64,000 nucleotides of DNA from Enterobacter cloacae (GCF_011078175.1 NZ_JAALCJ010000004.1:62001-126000), one strand, 5' to 3'. Shown: positions 39,696-50,206, numbered from the stretch's first letter. Notes: a model not told the origin generated them from the letters alone. Program-made: numbers and translations.

Positions 39696-40454
39696 GTGGC
39701 GCGGATAACTAAAATCTCGATGACGCTCTGTGCTTTACTGTTTACCACACTCTCATTTACGCCAGCGGCGAACGCCTCCGAACAGGCGCGGCATTCTGCT
39801 GTACAAAAAACGCATCTGGCAAAAAGCACAGAACGTAAGAAAAAAACCACCAGCAAGACCGTAAAAAAGAAAACGACCTCTCAGACCAAAAAGACCGCCT
39901 CCAGTAAAACCAAAACTCTCCGTTCCGGCACGCACAAAACCTCCGGTAAAACCGCCAGCCTGGTTAATGAAAAGTGCACCGTGCGCAAAGGCCATAAAAC
40001 GAAATGCGCGAAGGTGACGAAGCTGGCTGAGGTGCATAAAGCTCGCATGCAGAAAGCGCAAAAAACGGCGATGAACAAACTGATGGGTCAAATTGGTAAA
40101 CCGTATCGCTGGGGTGGCACCTCTCCCCGCACGGGTTTTGACTGTAGTGGGCTGGTCTATTACGCCTATAAAGATCTGGTGAAGTTCCGCATTCCGCGCA
40201 CCGCCAATGAGATGTACCATCTGCGTGACGCCGCGCCTGTAAATCGTGGCGAACTGCAAAATGGCGACCTGGTGTTCTTCCGAACCCAGGGGCGTGGCAC
40301 GGCCGATCACGTTGGGGTGTATGTGGGTAACGGTAAATTTATCCAGTCACCACGCAGCGGTCAGGATATTCAGATCACTTCCCTCAGCGAAGATTACTGG
40401 GTACGCCACTATGTGGGCGCACGCCGTGTCATGACGCCAAAAACCATCCGCTAA
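39696..40454 (+). CDS. mepH: Peptidoglycan DD-endopeptidase MepH
   Basis: NlpC/P60 cysteine peptidase that cuts D-Ala-mDAP crosslinks so new peptidoglycan can be inserted. After a signal (about 1-27) comes a Lys/Thr/Ser-rich linker of about 80 residues, then the catalytic domain with [15 protein letters not shown] (catalytic Cys), [11 protein letters not shown] (His) and RHYVGARR. I take GTG 39696 ([14 protein letters not shown]), with AGGGGA seven bases upstream. Length is 252 residues; the low-complexity linker differs in length from E. coli. Confidence 0.9.
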   Translation: MARITKISMTLCALLFTTLSFTPAANASEQARHSAVQKTHLAKSTERKKKTTSKTVKKKTTSQTKKTASSKTKTLRSGTHKTSGKTASLVNEKCTVRKGHKTKCAKVTKLAEVHKARMQKAQKTAMNKLMGQIGKPYRWGGTSPRTGFDCSGLVYYAYKDLVKFRIPRTANEMYHLRDAAPVNRGELQNGDLVFFRTQGRGTADHVGVYVGNGKFIQSPRSGQDIQITSLSEDYWVRHYVGARRVMTPKTIR

Positions 40455-40576
40455 CCCCTGCCCTGCCGCCTTCACGGCAGGGTAAGTTCCTCTTTTGCAT
40501 ACCCTTTCAATTTGCTATTCTGTCCTTGTTGTCTGTAGGGTTATTGGCAACGTATAAAACTATAAGGAGAGAAGCA

Positions 40577-41158
40577 ATGTCGTTCGAATTACCTGCACTA
40601 CCGTATGCAAAAGACGCTCTGGCCCCGCACATTTCTGCGGAAACCCTGGAGTACCATTACGGCAAGCATCACCAGACCTATGTCACCAACCTGAATAACC
40701 TGATCAAAGGCACCGATTTTGAAGGCAAAACGCTGGAAGAGATCGTGCGCAGTTCTGACGGTGGCGTATTCAACAACGCCGCTCAGGTCTGGAACCACAC
40801 CTTCTACTGGCACTGCCTGGCCCCAAATGCAGGTGGAGAGCCTGCCGGTGAGTTAGCCGCAGCGATTAACGCCGCGTTCGGCAGTTTTGCGGATTTCAAA
40901 GCGAAATTTACTGACGCCGCCGTTAAAAACTTTGGCTCCGGCTGGACCTGGCTGGTAAAAGAGGCCGATGGCAAACTGGCTATCATTTCCACTTCTAATG
41001 CGGGTACCCCTCTGACCACCCGCGCAACGCCGCTGATGACCGTGGACGTATGGGAACACGCTTACTACATTGATTACCGTAATGCGCGCCCGAACTACCT
41101 GGAACACTTCTGGGCACTGGTTAACTGGGAATTTGTTGCGAAGAACTTCGCCGCATAA
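40577..41158 (+). CDS. sodB: Iron superoxide dismutase
   Basis: Cytosolic Fe-superoxide dismutase, 193 residues. Iron ligands His27 (LEYHYGKHH), His near 74 (WNHTFYWH) and the DVWEHAYY pair (Asp157/His161) are present. I start at ATG 40577 ([13 protein letters not shown]), with AAGGAGAG upstream. In E. coli the translation start region is a target of the iron-stress RNA RyhB; the leader here is similarly short and AT-rich, but I did not model pairing. Confidence 0.97.
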   Translation: MSFELPALPYAKDALAPHISAETLEYHYGKHHQTYVTNLNNLIKGTDFEGKTLEEIVRSSDGGVFNNAAQVWNHTFYWHCLAPNAGGEPAGELAAAINAAFGSFADFKAKFTDAAVKNFGSGWTWLVKEADGKLAIISTSNAGTPLTTRATPLMTVDVWEHAYYIDYRNARPNYLEHFWALVNWEFVAKNFAA

Positions 41159-41163
41159 GAGAC

Positions 41164-41193
41164 ACGCAGAAGGGGCAGCCCTTCTGCGTTTTT
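41164..41193 (+). terminator. Terminator after sodB
   Basis: Perfect 11-bp stem ACGCAGAAGGG/CCCTTCTGCGT (41164-41174 with 41179-41189) and TTTTTG. It reaches almost to the ydhP stop. Confidence 0.92.
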
Positions 41194-41195
41194 GT

Positions 41196-42362
41196 TTATT
41201 CCGCCGTACACGCCGCTTCAGGCTGTTTACGACCAGACATCATCACCAGCAGCAGGCCGAGTGCGGCAATGATCGCCCCCATCACCGGCACAAAGCTGTA
41301 ACCCAAACCACCGGATATCACCGCCCCGCCCGCTGCGGCTCCCAGCGCATTGCCCAGGTTAAACGCACCGATATTCACGGACGAAGAGAGCCCCGGCGCT
41401 TCGTGCGCAACGCGCATTACGCGCATCTGCAACGGTGGCACCACGGCGAAGGTTGCGGCGCCCCACACCACCATGGCAATCGCGGCACCCACTTCGTTAC
41501 GTGCCAGCCACGGGATCGCCACCATGATGACAATCAGCAGCGTTAAAAAACCTTTCAGCGTCCCGCTGACGGAGCGGTCTGCAAATTTCCCGCCGAGATA
41601 GTTGCCAATCGAGAACCCGACGCCAATAAGCACCAGCATCGCGGTAACAAACAGTGGCGTTGCGTGGGTAATGTCATGCAGTACCGGGGAGATATATGTG
41701 TAGAGCGTAAACATCGCCCCGGCCCCCAGCACCGTGGTGAGCAGCGCGGACAACACCTGAGGACGCATGAGCACCGCCAGCTCTTTACGCACTTCCGGAC
41801 GTTCTCCCGCACTTCCTTTCGGCAGTGAGAAGAACAGCGCGACCATTGCGACCACGCCCAGTCCGGCGGTTGCGAGGAAAGACATACGCCAGCCGATGGC
41901 TTCTCCCAGCCAGGTGGCAGCGGGAACGCCGCCGATATTAGCGATGGTGAGGCCCATAAACATAGTGGCTACCGCGCTGGCCTGCTTATGCTTTGGCACC
42001 ACGCTGGCGGCAACAACGGAGCCCAGTCCGAAGAAGGCACCATGGTTGAGGCTGGTCAGAATGCGCGAAAGCATCAGCGTGGTGTAATCGGGCGAAATCG
42101 CGGAAAGCACATTTCCGAGAGTAAAAATTGCCATCAGGAAAATCAGCGCGTTGCGGCGCGCGCGGTGCGAAAGCAGCAGCGTCATCAGCGGCGCGCCCAC
42201 CATCACGCCGATTGCGTAGGCGCTAATTAACATACCGGCCGCAGGGATAGAGACGTCCACCCCCCGGGCGATAACGGGCAATAATCCCATCGGGGAGAAT
42301 TCAGTGGTGCCAATCCCAAAGGCGCCAATCGCCAGGGCCAGCAGGGGAAAATTGATTTTCAT
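41196..42362 (-). CDS. ydhP: MFS transporter YdhP
   Basis: Twelve-helix major facilitator of the arabinose-efflux/DHA1 type, 388 residues. The N-terminal GIGTTEFSPMGLLPVIARGV and the loop-2 region GAPLMTLLLSHRARRNALI are characteristic. The substrate is unknown. It is convergent with sodB. Confidence 0.94.
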   Translation of the reverse strand: MKINFPLLALAIGAFGIGTTEFSPMGLLPVIARGVDVSIPAAGMLISAYAIGVMVGAPLMTLLLSHRARRNALIFLMAIFTLGNVLSAISPDYTTLMLSRILTSLNHGAFFGLGSVVAASVVPKHKQASAVATMFMGLTIANIGGVPAATWLGEAIGWRMSFLATAGLGVVAMVALFFSLPKGSAGERPEVRKELAVLMRPQVLSALLTTVLGAGAMFTLYTYISPVLHDITHATPLFVTAMLVLIGVGFSIGNYLGGKFADRSVSGTLKGFLTLLIVIMVAIPWLARNEVGAAIAMVVWGAATFAVVPPLQMRVMRVAHEAPGLSSSVNIGAFNLGNALGAAAGGAVISGGLGYSFVPVMGAIIAALGLLLVMMSGRKQPEAACTAE

Positions 42363-42523
42363 GAAGAGACTCCGGATACCGTGCCATAACCCGGCACAGA
42401 ATTAAGAAGTCAAAAGCATGACATTAATCACAAAAAATGAGAAGTTAACATTTTGGCAAAAGATTTTTGCCGTAGAGGTAACAATAGCGGCAAGAGAGAG
42501 GGAGAAGATCTCCCTCTCCTGAA

Positions 42524-42613
42524 TCAGTGCAGCGCAGCGGTTAAACCACCGGCAACAATCAGAGCAAGAACAACAATGGTGGTAAACAGCGAAAACTTCA
42601 GATCGGTACTCAT
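42524..42613 (-). CDS. ynhF: YnhF micro-membrane protein
   Basis: A 29-residue single-span membrane protein starting MSTDLKFSLFTTIVVLAL and ending GGLTAALH, nearly the same as E. coli YnhF, which is known to be made and to stay N-formylated. It lies between ydhP and purR as in E. coli. AAGGAG lies upstream of the ATG and a hairpin at 42496-42518 follows. Its function is unknown. Confidence 0.92.
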   Translation of the reverse strand: MSTDLKFSLFTTIVVLALIVAGGLTAALH

Positions 42614-42850
42614 CAATTTTTCTCCTTTTATTCACCCTACGAAAAGTGAGCTTGCTCATTTTTACACAGTTCAGGTCAAAAATCTTCCAGGATTTAAACG
42701 GATATACACTTTACCTCTTCCCCTTTTCATCAAGATAGGACAAAATTCCACGCTAAATTTATTAGCGTACCGGCCACTGACCCCCTCCTGACGTCCTGTG
42801 TCGTTTTCCCGGCGTGTCGCAACTCATGTTTGCGTGATAAGGGTGAGAGA

Positions 42851-42866
42851 AGGCAAACGTTTACCT
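42851..42866. promoter_or_regulatory. PurR operator O1 of purR
   Basis: AGGCAAACGTTTACCT, close to the PurR consensus (about 14 of 16), 45 bases before the purR start; corresponds to the known upstream autoregulatory site in E. coli. Confidence 0.85.
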
Positions 42867-42910
42867 TCATATTTTTCAGGAGCTTAGGATATGGTCTGGA
42901 GTGACATTTA

Positions 42911-43936
42911 ATGGCAACAATTAAAGACGTAGCAAAACGCGCAAACGTTTCCACTACAACCGTATCACATGTTATTAACAAAACGCGTTTCGTTGCTGAA
43001 GAGACGCGTAATGCCGTCTGGGCGGCAATCAAAGAGCTGCACTACTCGCCAAGTGCGGTCGCGCGCAGCCTGAAGGTTAATCACACCAAATCGATTGGCC
43101 TGCTGGCCACCAGCAGTGAAGCGGCCTACTTTGCTGAAATCATCGAAGCCGTTGAAAAAAACTGCTTCCAGAAAGGCTATACCCTGATTCTGGGCAACGC
43201 GTGGAACAACATTGAAAAACAGCGCGCTTACCTGTCAATGATGGCGCAAAAGCGCGTCGACGGCCTGCTGGTAATGTGCTCTGAATACCCTGAGTCGGTC
43301 CTTTCCATGCTGGAAGAGTATCGCCACATTCCGATGGTGGTGATGGACTGGGGCGAAGCGCGCGCAGATTTCACCGACTCCGTTATTGATAACGCCTTTG
43401 AAGGCGGCTATATGGCGGGGCGTTATCTGGTAGAACGCGGCCATCGTGAAATTGGCGTGATCCCGGGTCCGCTGGAGCGTAACACCGGCGCTGGACGTCT
43501 GGCCGGTTTCATGAAGGCGATGGAAGAGGCGCTGATCACCGTGCCGGAAAACTGGATTGTTCAGGGCGACTTCGAGCCGGAGTCGGGCTATCGCGCCATG
43601 CAGCAGATCGTCTCCCAGCCTCATCGCCCTACTGCGGTGTTCTGCGGCGGAGACATCATGGCGATGGGCGCGCTCTGCGCGGCGGATGAACTCGGCCTGC
43701 GCGTCCCGCAGGATATCTCGGTGATCGGCTATGACAACGTGCGCAACGCCCGCTTCTTTACCCCGGCGCTGACCACTATTCACCAGCCGAAAGATTCGCT
43801 GGGTGAAACGGCCTTCAATATGCTGCTGGACAGGATCGTCAACAAGCGTGAACAGTCCCAGTCCATTGAGGTTCACCCGCGCCTGATAGAACGCCGTTCC
43901 GTTGCGGACGGTCCGTTCCGCGACTACCGTCGTTAA
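42911..43936 (+). CDS. purR: Purine repressor
   Basis: LacI-family repressor of purine and pyrimidine synthesis genes using hypoxanthine or guanine as co-repressor; 341 residues, same as E. coli. The helix-turn-helix and hinge are [20 protein letters not shown] through about 60. The effector domain is intact (for example VSVIGYDN-type segment [15 protein letters not shown]). Two PurR sites, one upstream and one within the first codons, show autoregulation. Confidence 0.98.
   Translation: MATIKDVAKRANVSTTTVSHVINKTRFVAEETRNAVWAAIKELHYSPSAVARSLKVNHTKSIGLLATSSEAAYFAEIIEAVEKNCFQKGYTLILGNAWNNIEKQRAYLSMMAQKRVDGLLVMCSEYPESVLSMLEEYRHIPMVVMDWGEARADFTDSVIDNAFEGGYMAGRYLVERGHREIGVIPGPLERNTGAGRLAGFMKAMEEALITVPENWIVQGDFEPESGYRAMQQIVSQPHRPTAVFCGGDIMAMGALCAADELGLRVPQDISVIGYDNVRNARFFTPALTTIHQPKDSLGETAFNMLLDRIVNKREQSQSIEVHPRLIERRSVADGPFRDYRR
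42939..42954. promoter_or_regulatory. PurR operator O2 inside purR
   Basis: GCGCAAACGTTTCCAC at codons 10-15 of purR, matching the central CGCAAACGTTT of the PurR box; the intragenic second operator is known in E. coli. Confidence 0.75.
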
Positions 43937-43953
43937 TCACTTTACGGGGCCAG

Positions 43954-44865
43954 CTATGCTGGTTCCCGCAACCACTCCCGGTTCAGCGTTTCGCTGTCGC
44001 CCAGATAATCCAGCAGCCAGGCCATGGCGGGCGAGACGTCGTTTTGCTGCCACGTCAGGCAGCACGCGGCATCCGGGAAGGGGTTTTCCAGCGTCAAGGC
44101 CACCCACTCTCCCGCGTCGATGCGCGGGCGCGCAAAATGCACCGGCACCATGCCCACGCACAGCCCCGCGCTCAGACAGGTGGCTGACGATTCCCAGTCC
44201 GGCGCAACCACGCGGCGCTGATTATCGAGCAGCCAGGTAATGCGCTTGGGCAACGAACGCGATGTATCTTCCAGCACCAGCGAGGGCCAGTTGCGTAAGG
44301 TGTCATCGCTCAGCGGCCCTTCCAGCGCCGCCAGCGGGTGTTCGCGCGCGACCACGCAGGTCCAGCTCAGCATGCCCATATCGCGAAACGCGTAGCGCCC
44401 ACCAACCGGGATCGCCTGGGTTGCACCAATAGCCATCTCCACCCTGCCGTCCGCCAGCGCGTCCCATACGCCGTTGAACACTTCCTGCGAAACACGCAGT
44501 TCGACGTCGGAAAAATGACGATAGAAATCGACGATCATCTGCCGGGTCCGTTCCGGCTTAACGATGTTATCCACCGCGATAGCGAGATGCCCGCGCCAGC
44601 CGTTGGCGATCTGCTGGCACTGCTCCCGGGTGATCTGCATTTTTTTGATAACAGATCGCCCTTCCTTCAAAAACCACGCTCCGGCAGGCGTGAGCTCCAC
44701 GTCGCGATGACGCCGCTCGAACAGCGGGACCGCCAGCCATGCTTCCAGCTGGCGCACCGTATAGCTGATAGCCGAAGGAACGCGGTGCAGCTCCTGCGCG
44801 GCACCGGTAAAGCTGCCGTTACGCGCCACGGCATCAACCACTTCAAGGGAATAATCTGACCACAT
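43954..44865 (-). CDS. punR: LysR-type regulator PunR (YdhB)
   Basis: LysR-family regulator, 303 residues; in E. coli it activates the divergent punC in response to purine nucleosides. The helix-turn-helix is in [20 protein letters not shown] (about 18-37). I start at ATG 44865 ([17 protein letters not shown]); the frame runs 30 codons further upstream into the intergenic region without conservation. It is convergent with purR, 17 bases apart. Confidence 0.93.
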   Translation of the reverse strand: MWSDYSLEVVDAVARNGSFTGAAQELHRVPSAISYTVRQLEAWLAVPLFERRHRDVELTPAGAWFLKEGRSVIKKMQITREQCQQIANGWRGHLAIAVDNIVKPERTRQMIVDFYRHFSDVELRVSQEVFNGVWDALADGRVEMAIGATQAIPVGGRYAFRDMGMLSWTCVVAREHPLAALEGPLSDDTLRNWPSLVLEDTSRSLPKRITWLLDNQRRVVAPDWESSATCLSAGLCVGMVPVHFARPRIDAGEWVALTLENPFPDAACCLTWQQNDVSPAMAWLLDYLGDSETLNREWLREPA

Positions 44866-44978
44866 CTTTAGCCTGCAAAATTTTTGAATGCACTCGCCAA
44901 ATATTAGCGTTTCACAAGCCGCTTTGCACTCCCTACACTCTGCGCCAACGTACACCTGCCTCCTCAGGAGAAAAAACA

Positions 44979-46178
44979 GTGCAACCCAGGAAAGGATTTT
45001 TAGTCTGGCTCGGCGGCTTAAGCGTGCTGGGCTTTTTGGCGACCGATATGTATCTGCCCGCGTTCGCCGCGATGCAGGAAGATTTGCAAACGCCTGCCGC
45101 CGCCATCAGCGCCAGTTTGAGCTTGTTCCTCGCCGGCTTTGCTTTTGCGCAATTGCTGTGGGGTCCGCTCTCGGATCGTTTTGGCCGTAAGCCCGTTCTG
45201 TTGCTGGGGCTGGCGATTTTTGCCGTAGGCTGTCTGGGTATGCTTTGGGTCCGCGATGCCACCTGGCTACTGGCGCTGCGCTTTATTCAGGCGATCGGTG
45301 TCTGCGCCGCAGCGGTGACCTGGCAGGCGCTGGTGACCGATTACTATCCCGCCTCGCGCACTAACCGCATATTCGCCACCATTATGCCGCTGGTCGGCCT
45401 GTCGCCGGCGCTTGCCCCGCTACTGGGCAGCTGGATCCTGGCGCATTTCGACTGGCAGGCCATTTTTGCCACGCTCTTTGCCATTACGCTGGCGCTCATG
45501 CTGCCCGCATTCGGGCTAAAACCTGCGCATAAAAAAGAGACGCATCCGGACGCGAAGCCCATCACCTTTACCTCTTTACTGCGGTCGAAAGCCTATCGCG
45601 GTAACGTGCTGATTTATGCTGCCTGCTCTGCCAGCTTCTTTGCCTGGCTGACCGGTTCGCCGTTCATTCTGCATGACATGGGCTACAGCCCGGCGGCTAT
45701 CGGCCTGAGCTACGTTCCACAGACCATAGCTTTCCTCGTAGGCGGCTATGGCTGTCGCGCCGCACTGCAAAAATGGGATGGTCAGCAGATGCTGCCCTGG
45801 CTACTGGTACTGTATGCGTTAAGCGTGATTGCGACCTGGGGCGTTGGCTTCATTCCCGGCGCCGGGCTTGCAGAAATTTTGATTCCGTTCTGCGTTATGG
45901 CGATCGCTAACGGGGCCATTTACCCTATCGTTGTGGCGCAGGCGCTACGTCCGTTCCCGCAGGCGACGGGCCGCGCTGCCGCGCTGCAAAATACCCTGCA
46001 ACTTGGCCTGTGCTTCCTGGCAAGCCTCGTGGTCTCTGCGCTGATCGCCACACCGCTGCTCACCACCACCAGCGTAATGCTGGTTACCGTTGCGCTGGCA
46101 GGTCTGGGGTATCGTATGCAGTCCTCCGCGCGTGGGGAGCAGAATGACAACGCGCAAACCGAAACGTCTCACGCCTGA
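44979..46178 (+). CDS. punC: Purine nucleoside importer PunC (YdhC)
   Basis: Twelve-helix MFS transporter of the Bcr/CflA group, 399 residues, reported in E. coli to take up purine nucleosides under PunR control. [17 protein letters not shown] is the MFS loop 2-3 signature. It starts at GTG 44979 ([14 protein letters not shown]), with CAGGAG upstream. Clustering with purR and punR makes a purine-handling block. Confidence 0.93.
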   Translation: MQPRKGFLVWLGGLSVLGFLATDMYLPAFAAMQEDLQTPAAAISASLSLFLAGFAFAQLLWGPLSDRFGRKPVLLLGLAIFAVGCLGMLWVRDATWLLALRFIQAIGVCAAAVTWQALVTDYYPASRTNRIFATIMPLVGLSPALAPLLGSWILAHFDWQAIFATLFAITLALMLPAFGLKPAHKKETHPDAKPITFTSLLRSKAYRGNVLIYAACSASFFAWLTGSPFILHDMGYSPAAIGLSYVPQTIAFLVGGYGCRAALQKWDGQQMLPWLLVLYALSVIATWGVGFIPGAGLAEILIPFCVMAIANGAIYPIVVAQALRPFPQATGRAAALQNTLQLGLCFLASLVVSALIATPLLTTTSVMLVTVALAGLGYRMQSSARGEQNDNAQTETSHA

Positions 46179-46231
46179 TTACGCGGGAAATTATGTTAAA
46201 AACCAGTGATTAGGTTGCTAACAATTTTCTG

Positions 46232-46260
46232 TTGAATCACCCATTTTTGAGGCCTATACT
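46232..46260 (+). promoter_or_regulatory. Distal cfa promoter (sigma-70 type)
   Basis: TTGAAT (46232-46237) and TATACT (46255-46260) with a 17-base spacer. The predicted start near 46267 gives a leader of about 210 nt, as known for the distal cfa promoter of E. coli. Confidence 0.75.
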
Positions 46261-46298
46261 GAATTTGGTTCGATAAATACGATAAATATTAAGCGTTA

Positions 46299-46324
46299 AC
46301 GGGAGCCGGAGCGCTCCCGTTTTA
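46299..46324 (+). terminator. Terminator-like hairpin within the cfa leader or after punC
   Basis: ACGGGAGC/GCTCCCGT stem (46299-46306 with 46313-46320) then TTTT. It may end punC transcripts, but it also lies inside the long cfa leader. Confidence 0.65.
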
Positions 46325-46427
46325 CCATGGAAGGCATTTCGGCAAGGGTTATCTCCCTTCCTCTGTTCTACGTCGGATATTAGCCTCGCGGGCATTTACC
46401 GTGAGATTTCTCACAAACCAAAAAAGC

Positions 46428-46434
46428 GTCTACG
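46428..46434 (+). promoter_or_regulatory. Proximal cfa promoter -10 (sigma-S type)
   Basis: CTACGCT preceded by GCGT, the extended -10 seen at the growth-phase-dependent cfa promoter of E. coli, about 40 bases before the start codon. The surrounding sequence is strongly conserved. Confidence 0.65.
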
Positions 46435-46475
46435 CTGTTTTAAGGTTCTGATCACAGCAAGGTGATGGAGAAGCT

Positions 46476-47624
46476 ATGAGTTCATCGTGTATAGAAGAAG
46501 TCAGCGTTCCGGACGATAACTGGTCCCGGATCGTCAGTGAACTGTTGGGACGTGCGGGCATTACGATTAATGGCTCATCGCCCTCCGATCCCCAGATTAA
46601 ACATCCCGATTTTTTCAAACGCGTTTTACAGGAGGGATCGTTAGGGCTGGGTGAAAGCTATATGGACGGCTGGTGGGAGTGTGAGCGGCTGGATATGTTC
46701 TTCTCCAGCGTATTACGCGCCGGTCTTGAAAACCAGCTCCCTCGTCATTTCAAAGATACCTTACGCATTGCCTCCGCCCGCCTGTTCAATCTGCAAAGTA
46801 AAAAAAGGGCGTGGATCGTCGGTAAAGAGCATTACGACCTGGGCAACGATCTGTTCAGCCGTATGCTCGATCCTTTAATGCAATACTCCTGCGGATACTG
46901 GAAAAAAGCGACAACCCTGGAAGAGGCGCAGCAGGACAAACTACAGCTGATCTGCGATAAATTGCAGTTACAGCCCGGTATGCGTGTGCTGGACATCGGC
47001 TGTGGATGGGGTGGCCTTGCCTGGTTTATGGCGAAAAATTACGGAGTCAGCGTAGTCGGCGTCACGATTTCGGCTGAACAGCAGAAGATGGCGCAGGAAC
47101 GCTGTCTGGGTCTGGATGTTGATATACGGCTTCAGGATTACCGCGACCTGACCGAGCAGTTCGATCGCATTGTTTCCGTGGGCATGTTTGAGCACGTGGG
47201 GCCGAAGAACTACAAAACTTACTTCGAGGTCGCCGACCGTAACCTGAAGCCTGACGGAATTTTCCTGCTACACACCATCGGCTCTAAACGCACCGATAAC
47301 AATGTAGACCCCTGGATCAACAAATATATCTTCCCGAATGGCTGTTTACCTTCTGTGCGCCAGATTGCGAACGCCAGCGAACCGCATTTTATTGTGGAAG
47401 ACTGGCATAACTTCGGCGCAGATTACGACACCACCCTGATGGCCTGGCATGAACGTTTCCAGGCTGCATGGCCTGAAATCGCCGACAACTATTCGGAACG
47501 ATTCAAACGGATGTTTAGCTATTATCTGAATGCCTGCGCAGGCGCGTTCCGCGCGCGGGATATACAGCTATGGCAGGTGGTGTTTAGTCGTGGGATTGAG
47601 CACGGCTTACGGGTGGCCCGCTAA
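46476..47624 (+). CDS. cfa: Cyclopropane fatty acyl phospholipid synthase
   Basis: SAM-dependent enzyme, 382 residues, adding a methylene bridge to unsaturated acyl chains of membrane phospholipids at entry to stationary phase or in acid. The SAM motif VLDIGCGWGGLAW lies near 169-181 and GMFEHVGPKNY holds conserved active-site residues. Two promoters with different leader lengths are recognisable. A strong two-way terminator follows. Confidence 0.98.
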   Translation: MSSSCIEEVSVPDDNWSRIVSELLGRAGITINGSSPSDPQIKHPDFFKRVLQEGSLGLGESYMDGWWECERLDMFFSSVLRAGLENQLPRHFKDTLRIASARLFNLQSKKRAWIVGKEHYDLGNDLFSRMLDPLMQYSCGYWKKATTLEEAQQDKLQLICDKLQLQPGMRVLDIGCGWGGLAWFMAKNYGVSVVGVTISAEQQKMAQERCLGLDVDIRLQDYRDLTEQFDRIVSVGMFEHVGPKNYKTYFEVADRNLKPDGIFLLHTIGSKRTDNNVDPWINKYIFPNGCLPSVRQIANASEPHFIVEDWHNFGADYDTTLMAWHERFQAAWPEIADNYSERFKRMFSYYLNACAGAFRARDIQLWQVVFSRGIEHGLRVAR

Positions 47625-47656
47625 AAAATAACCCCGGTTACCCGGGGTTATTTTTT
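47623..47656. terminator. Bidirectional terminator between cfa and ribC
   Basis: AAAAAATAACCCCGG (47623-47637) pairs perfectly with 47642-47656, loop TTAC; A- and T-runs on both sides. It overlaps the stop codons of both genes. Confidence 0.95.
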
Positions 47657-48296
47657 ATTCTTCTTCCACGGTCTTTATTATCGCCGCCTCTTTCGCCGCC
47701 AGCACGCGCTCAACGGTATCCACGACCGCCTGGGTCTGGGGATCAATTTCGATATTCACGCGCTGCCCCAGTTTTTTTGCGCCAAGCGTAGTACGTTGCA
47801 GCGTTTCAGGAATTAAATGCACGCAAAAACGCGTTGGCGTCACTTCACCGACGGTCAGACTAATCCCATCGATGCCAATAAATCCTTTATAAAGGATGTA
47901 TTTCATTAATGACGGATCCTGCACCTTAAACCAGATTTGACGGTTATTTTCCGAGGTCACGATTTTCGCCACCTCTGCGGTGGTCATAATATGGCCCGAC
48001 ATCAGATGCCCGCCAATCTCATCGCTGAATTTCGCCGCGCGTTCAACGTTGACGATATCTCCCACCACCAGCTCACCCAGGTTAGTGATGCGCAGCGTCT
48101 CTTTCATTAAATCAAAGCTAATCTGATTACCGTTAATTTCGGTCACCGTCAGGCAGCAGCCGTTATGCGCTATCGACGCCCCGGTTTCAATGCCGTCGAG
48201 CATATATTCAGGCAGCTCAACTACGTGAGTGCGGAAATTCGGTTTTTCATCAATGGACACTACTTTGGCAGTGCCCTGCACAATACCAGTAAACAT
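47655..48296 (-). CDS. ribC: Riboflavin synthase alpha subunit
   Basis: Dismutates two 6,7-dimethyl-8-ribityllumazine molecules to riboflavin; 213 residues made of two similar beta barrels ([16 protein letters not shown] and the repeat starting near residue 98). The NGCCLTVTE and DGISLTVGE motifs mark the paired substrate sites. It is called ribE in some annotations. Divergent from mdtK. Confidence 0.97.
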   Translation of the reverse strand: MFTGIVQGTAKVVSIDEKPNFRTHVVELPEYMLDGIETGASIAHNGCCLTVTEINGNQISFDLMKETLRITNLGELVVGDIVNVERAAKFSDEIGGHLMSGHIMTTAEVAKIVTSENNRQIWFKVQDPSLMKYILYKGFIGIDGISLTVGEVTPTRFCVHLIPETLQRTTLGAKKLGQRVNIEIDPQTQAVVDTVERVLAAKEAAIIKTVEEE

Positions 48297-48462
48297 GCTT
48301 ACAGCTCCTGTTCATTCCGAACGGCGATGACACCGTATAATCCCACCACAATAACAGTTGAAAAAACAGGTTGCCAGCGATGCGCAATTTCTGGCGATTT
48401 TTTCACTAGATAATTAGTTAAACCCCGCTACAATAGCTGGCATCCCTCTGTTTTTTCTTCTT

Positions 48463-48486
48463 GCTGCCAGTTAAGGCGGCCTTTTT
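48463..48486 (+). promoter_or_regulatory. Terminator-like hairpin in the mdtK leader
   Basis: GCTGCC (48463-48468) pairs with GGCGGC (48475-48480, one T-G wobble) and TTTTT follows at 48482-48486, 36 bases before mdtK. A -10-like TACAAT lies at 48429-48434. It could attenuate mdtK transcription. Confidence 0.45.
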
Positions 48487-48521
48487 AGTCTCTCAAATAA
48501 CTACAATACAAAGGTGTTCAC

Positions 48522-49895
48522 GTGCAGAAGTATATGATCGAAGCGCGTCAGTTATTGGCACTGGCAATACCGGTGATCGTCGCGCAGGTAGCCCAAACCG
48601 CAATGGGATTTGTGGATACGGTAATGGCCGGTGGTTACAGCGCTACCGATATGGCCGCCGTGGCGATCGGAACCTCAATCTGGCTCCCGGCCATTCTTTT
48701 TGGCCACGGTCTGCTGCTGGCGCTAACGCCCGTTATCGCACAGCTTAACGGCTCCGGTCGACGCGACCGCGTAGCGCATCAGGTGCGCCAGGGCTTCTGG
48801 CTGGCCGGGGGTGTCTCCGTCCTGATTATGATCGTCCTGTGGAACGCCGGGTATATTATTCACGCCATGCATAATATCGACCCGGCGCTGGCCGATAAGG
48901 CGGTGGGTTATCTGCGCGCCCTGCTCTGGGGTGCGCCGGGCTATCTGTTCTTCCAGGTGGCACGTAACCAGTGTGAAGGGCTGGCAAAAACCAAGCCGGG
49001 TATGGTGATGGGCTTTATCGGCTTGCTGGTGAACATTCCCGTGAATTATGTCTTCATTTACGGTCATTTTGGCATGCCGGAACTCGGCGGCGTGGGCTGC
49101 GGCGTGGCCACGGCTGCGGTGTACTGGGTAATGTTCGGCTGTATGCTCACCTACATTAAACGTGCGCGATCCATGCGTGACATTCGTAACGACACCTCGT
49201 TCAGCGCACCTGACTGGACGCTCATGACCCGTCTCATTCAGCTGGGGTTACCCATTGCGCTGGCGCTGTTCTTCGAAGTGACGCTGTTTGCCGTCGTCGC
49301 CCTGCTGGTCTCGCCGTTAGGGATTATTGATGTCGCAGGACACCAGATCGCCCTGAACTTCAGCTCGCTGATGTTCGTCCTGCCGATGTCTCTGGCTGCT
49401 GCGGTGACGATTCGCGTGGGCTTCCGTCTGGGGCAAGGATCGACGCTGGATGCGCAAACGGCAGCCCGTACCGGGCTTGGCGTCGGCGTTTGCATGGCAG
49501 TCTGTACCGCACTCTTTACCGTGCTGTTGCGTGAGCAAATCGCCCTGCTCTATAACGACAACCCGGAGGTGGTGACTCTGGCCTCGCATCTGATGCTGCT
49601 GGCGGCCATTTATCAGATCTCTGACTCCATCCAGGTGATTGGCAGCGGCGTACTGCGTGGGTATAAAGATACGCGCTCTATCTTCTTTATCACCTTTATC
49701 GCTTACTGGGTGCTGGGTCTGCCGTGCGGGTACATTCTGGCGCTCACGGATCTGGTGGTGGATCGCATGGGGCCAGCCGGATTCTGGATGGGCTTTATTA
49801 TTGGCTTAACGTCTGCGGCCATTATGATGATGCTGCGCATGCGCTTCCTGCAACGTCAGCCGTCTGCGGTAATTTTGCAGCGCGCTGCACGTTAA
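48522..49895 (+). CDS. mdtK: MATE-family multidrug efflux pump MdtK
   Basis: Sodium- or proton-coupled exporter of the NorM type with twelve helices, 457 residues. Internal two-fold similarity is visible ([19 protein letters not shown] in the first half; [19 protein letters not shown] in the second). It starts at GTG 48522 ([15 protein letters not shown]), with AAAGGTG upstream. A hairpin terminator follows, before the tRNA genes. Confidence 0.96.
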   Translation: MQKYMIEARQLLALAIPVIVAQVAQTAMGFVDTVMAGGYSATDMAAVAIGTSIWLPAILFGHGLLLALTPVIAQLNGSGRRDRVAHQVRQGFWLAGGVSVLIMIVLWNAGYIIHAMHNIDPALADKAVGYLRALLWGAPGYLFFQVARNQCEGLAKTKPGMVMGFIGLLVNIPVNYVFIYGHFGMPELGGVGCGVATAAVYWVMFGCMLTYIKRARSMRDIRNDTSFSAPDWTLMTRLIQLGLPIALALFFEVTLFAVVALLVSPLGIIDVAGHQIALNFSSLMFVLPMSLAAAVTIRVGFRLGQGSTLDAQTAARTGLGVGVCMAVCTALFTVLLREQIALLYNDNPEVVTLASHLMLLAAIYQISDSIQVIGSGVLRGYKDTRSIFFITFIAYWVLGLPCGYILALTDLVVDRMGPAGFWMGFIIGLTSAAIMMMLRMRFLQRQPSAVILQRAAR

Positions 49896-49901
49896 TGTCA
49901 C

Positions 49902-49925
49902 AGTAGCCGCCGTCTGGCGGCTACT
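49902..49925 (+). terminator. Terminator after mdtK
   Basis: Perfect 10-bp stem AGTAGCCGCC/GGCGGCTACT with GTCT loop, followed by TTCTC. Confidence 0.8.
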
Positions 49926-49991
49926 TTCTCTTCACTTTGCGCGGTAATGAAGCAATCGCGTGAAATCAGAGAGAAAAATGCATTTTCCCTC

Positions 49992-50020
49992 TTGCCACCT
50001 TGGGGCTGTGCCGCTAATAT
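49992..50020 (+). promoter_or_regulatory. Promoter of the tRNA-Val pair
   Basis: TTGCCA (49992-49997), 17-base spacer, TAATAT (50015-50020), then the C-rich discriminator TCGTCCCC typical of stringently controlled stable-RNA promoters. Confidence 0.8.
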
Positions 50021-50048
50021 TCGTCCCCGTTGTCACCGACAACACGAT

Positions 50049-50125
50049 GCGTTCATAGCTCAGTTGGTTAGAGCACCACCTTGACATGGTGGGGGTCGTT
50101 GGTTCGAGTCCAATTGAACGCACCA
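50049..50125 (+). tRNA. valV: tRNA-Val (GAC)
   Basis: 77-nt cloverleaf with CCA encoded. The acceptor stem GCGTTCA pairs with TGAACGC; the anticodon GAC is at 50083-50085 in loop TTGACAT; the T arm has GGTTCGAGTCC. Position after mdtK matches E. coli valV-valW. Which of the pair is called valV is by order only. Confidence 0.97.
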
Positions 50126-50129
50126 TTCT

Positions 50130-50206
50130 GCGTCTGTAGCTCAGTTGGTTAGAGCACCACCTTGACATGGTGGGGGTCGATGGTTCGAGTCCATTCAGAC
50201 GCACCA
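50130..50206 (+). tRNA. valW: tRNA-Val (GAC)
   Basis: Second tandem copy, 77 nt, four bases after the first. Acceptor stem GCGTCTG/CAGACGC differs from its partner, but the D-arm, anticodon stem-loop (GAC at 50164-50166) and variable region are the same. CCA is encoded. Confidence 0.97.
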
